DNA of 5,038 nucleotides from Methanobacteriota archaeon (lineage in GTDB: Archaea > Thermoplasmatota > Thermoplasmata > RBG-16-68-12): NCBI GenBank assembly GCA_005879045.1, contig VBLV01000088.1, forward strand, positions 1-5,038. The letters are read 5' to 3'. Within the stretch, counting starts at the first letter, position 1. Each line of letters begins with the position of its first letter. A model generated the notes under the pieces. The model worked only from the letters and a program-made list of their open reading frames with translations. It did not search any database and had not been told where the DNA came from. Below are positions 4,740-5,038 of this stretch, one piece after another. The position numbers and the translations under genes are program-made.

Positions 4740-5038
4740 AGGCCACGCCACACGCGCACGATCTCGTTGTGGTCGAACGCCATCCCCGGGACCGCGGACA
4801 GGTTCACCCGTTCAATCGCCGCGGCGTCGCTGCCGGCTTTCAGTTGCCCGCCCACGACATCCAGCTCGTACACAATTGAGATGACGTGGCCTCGGGGGTC
4901 GCGCCGCGGGTCGGAGAAGACCCCGACGAGCCGCTTCACGCGCGTCTCGAGCCCGGTCTCTTCGCGCACCTCTCGAACGACCGCGTCGACCGTCGTCTCG
5001 CCCAATTCGACGAAGCCCCCAGGGAGGGCGGGCATCCC
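4736..5038 (-). CDS. Nudix hydrolase, ADP-ribose pyrophosphatase-like (partial, N-terminus outside window)
   Basis: The last 100 residues of a gene that begins beyond the right edge; the Met at 5035 is internal, because family members carry 30 or more residues before the LPGG motif. The Nudix box is complete (G, five residues, E, seven residues, REVREETGL), visible residues 8-30, so the metal-binding glutamates are all present. LPGGFVELGE before it, SDPRRDPRGHVISIVYEL after it and the late AFDHNEIVR motif resemble archaeal and bacterial ADP-ribose or NAD-related Nudix enzymes, which split nucleoside diphosphates linked to another group. The exact substrate cannot be read from this. The stop TAG lies on the minus strand at 4736-4738 and shares the palindrome CTAG with the stop of the HAAS gene. 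Confidence 0.88.
   Translation of the reverse strand, partial: GMPALPGGFVELGETTVDAVVREVREETGLETRVKRLVGVFSDPRRDPRGHVISIVYELDVVGGQLKAGSDAAAIERVNLSAVPGMAFDHNEIVRVWRGL

Overview
The window looks like a GC-rich archaeal chromosome segment, probably from an uncultured euryarchaeon of the Thermoplasmata type. The phylum is an inference; the domain is better supported. The archaeal evidence is a CTP-type riboflavin kinase (the DUF120 family, known only from archaea), an archaeal-type small PIN-domain protein, a textbook archaeal TATA box (TTTAAATA at 2283-2290), start codons placed about 27-30 nt after TATA-like elements as in leaderless transcripts, and exported proteins rich in N-glycosylation sequons. 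There are no RNA genes, insertion sequences, integrases or CRISPR repeats. It reads as ordinary vertical gene content with a few poorly described proteins.

Left part (1-1905): the last 57 codons of purQ (purine biosynthesis) end on the plus strand. Eight bases away, a minus-strand gene ends that encodes a signal-anchored protein made of two BsuPI-like beta domains, each with one cysteine pair at identical spacing. Upstream of it on the same strand lies a riboflavin kinase with an N-terminal winged-helix domain (1159-1905).

Middle (1859-3822): a 121-residue Fcf1-like PIN-domain protein (1859-2224, minus) overlaps the start of the riboflavin kinase frame, so the order of the minus-strand cluster is PIN, ribK, BsuPI-like. 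Its start is divergent from a 436-residue exported, C-terminally anchored protein of no family I recognise (2357-3667, plus). The 132-base divergent region holds a promoter for each direction and a CATAG/CTATG repeat cluster that may be an operator. The membrane protein gene is followed by a pyrimidine-rich stretch and a run of eight T, a likely terminator.

Right part (3823-5038): a PadR-family regulator and a HAAS-domain four-helix membrane protein are joined by an ATGA stop/start overlap, a common regulator/membrane-partner pair. They run tail-to-tail into a Nudix hydrolase cut by the window edge; the two stop codons share the palindrome CTAG. A sequence in the padR promoter resembles the repeats in front of the 436-residue membrane protein (8 of 10 bases), giving a testable but weak idea that PadR controls both. 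I see no clear new multi-gene system. The most novel items are the orphan membrane protein with its repeat cluster, and the duplicated disulphide BsuPI-like protein.
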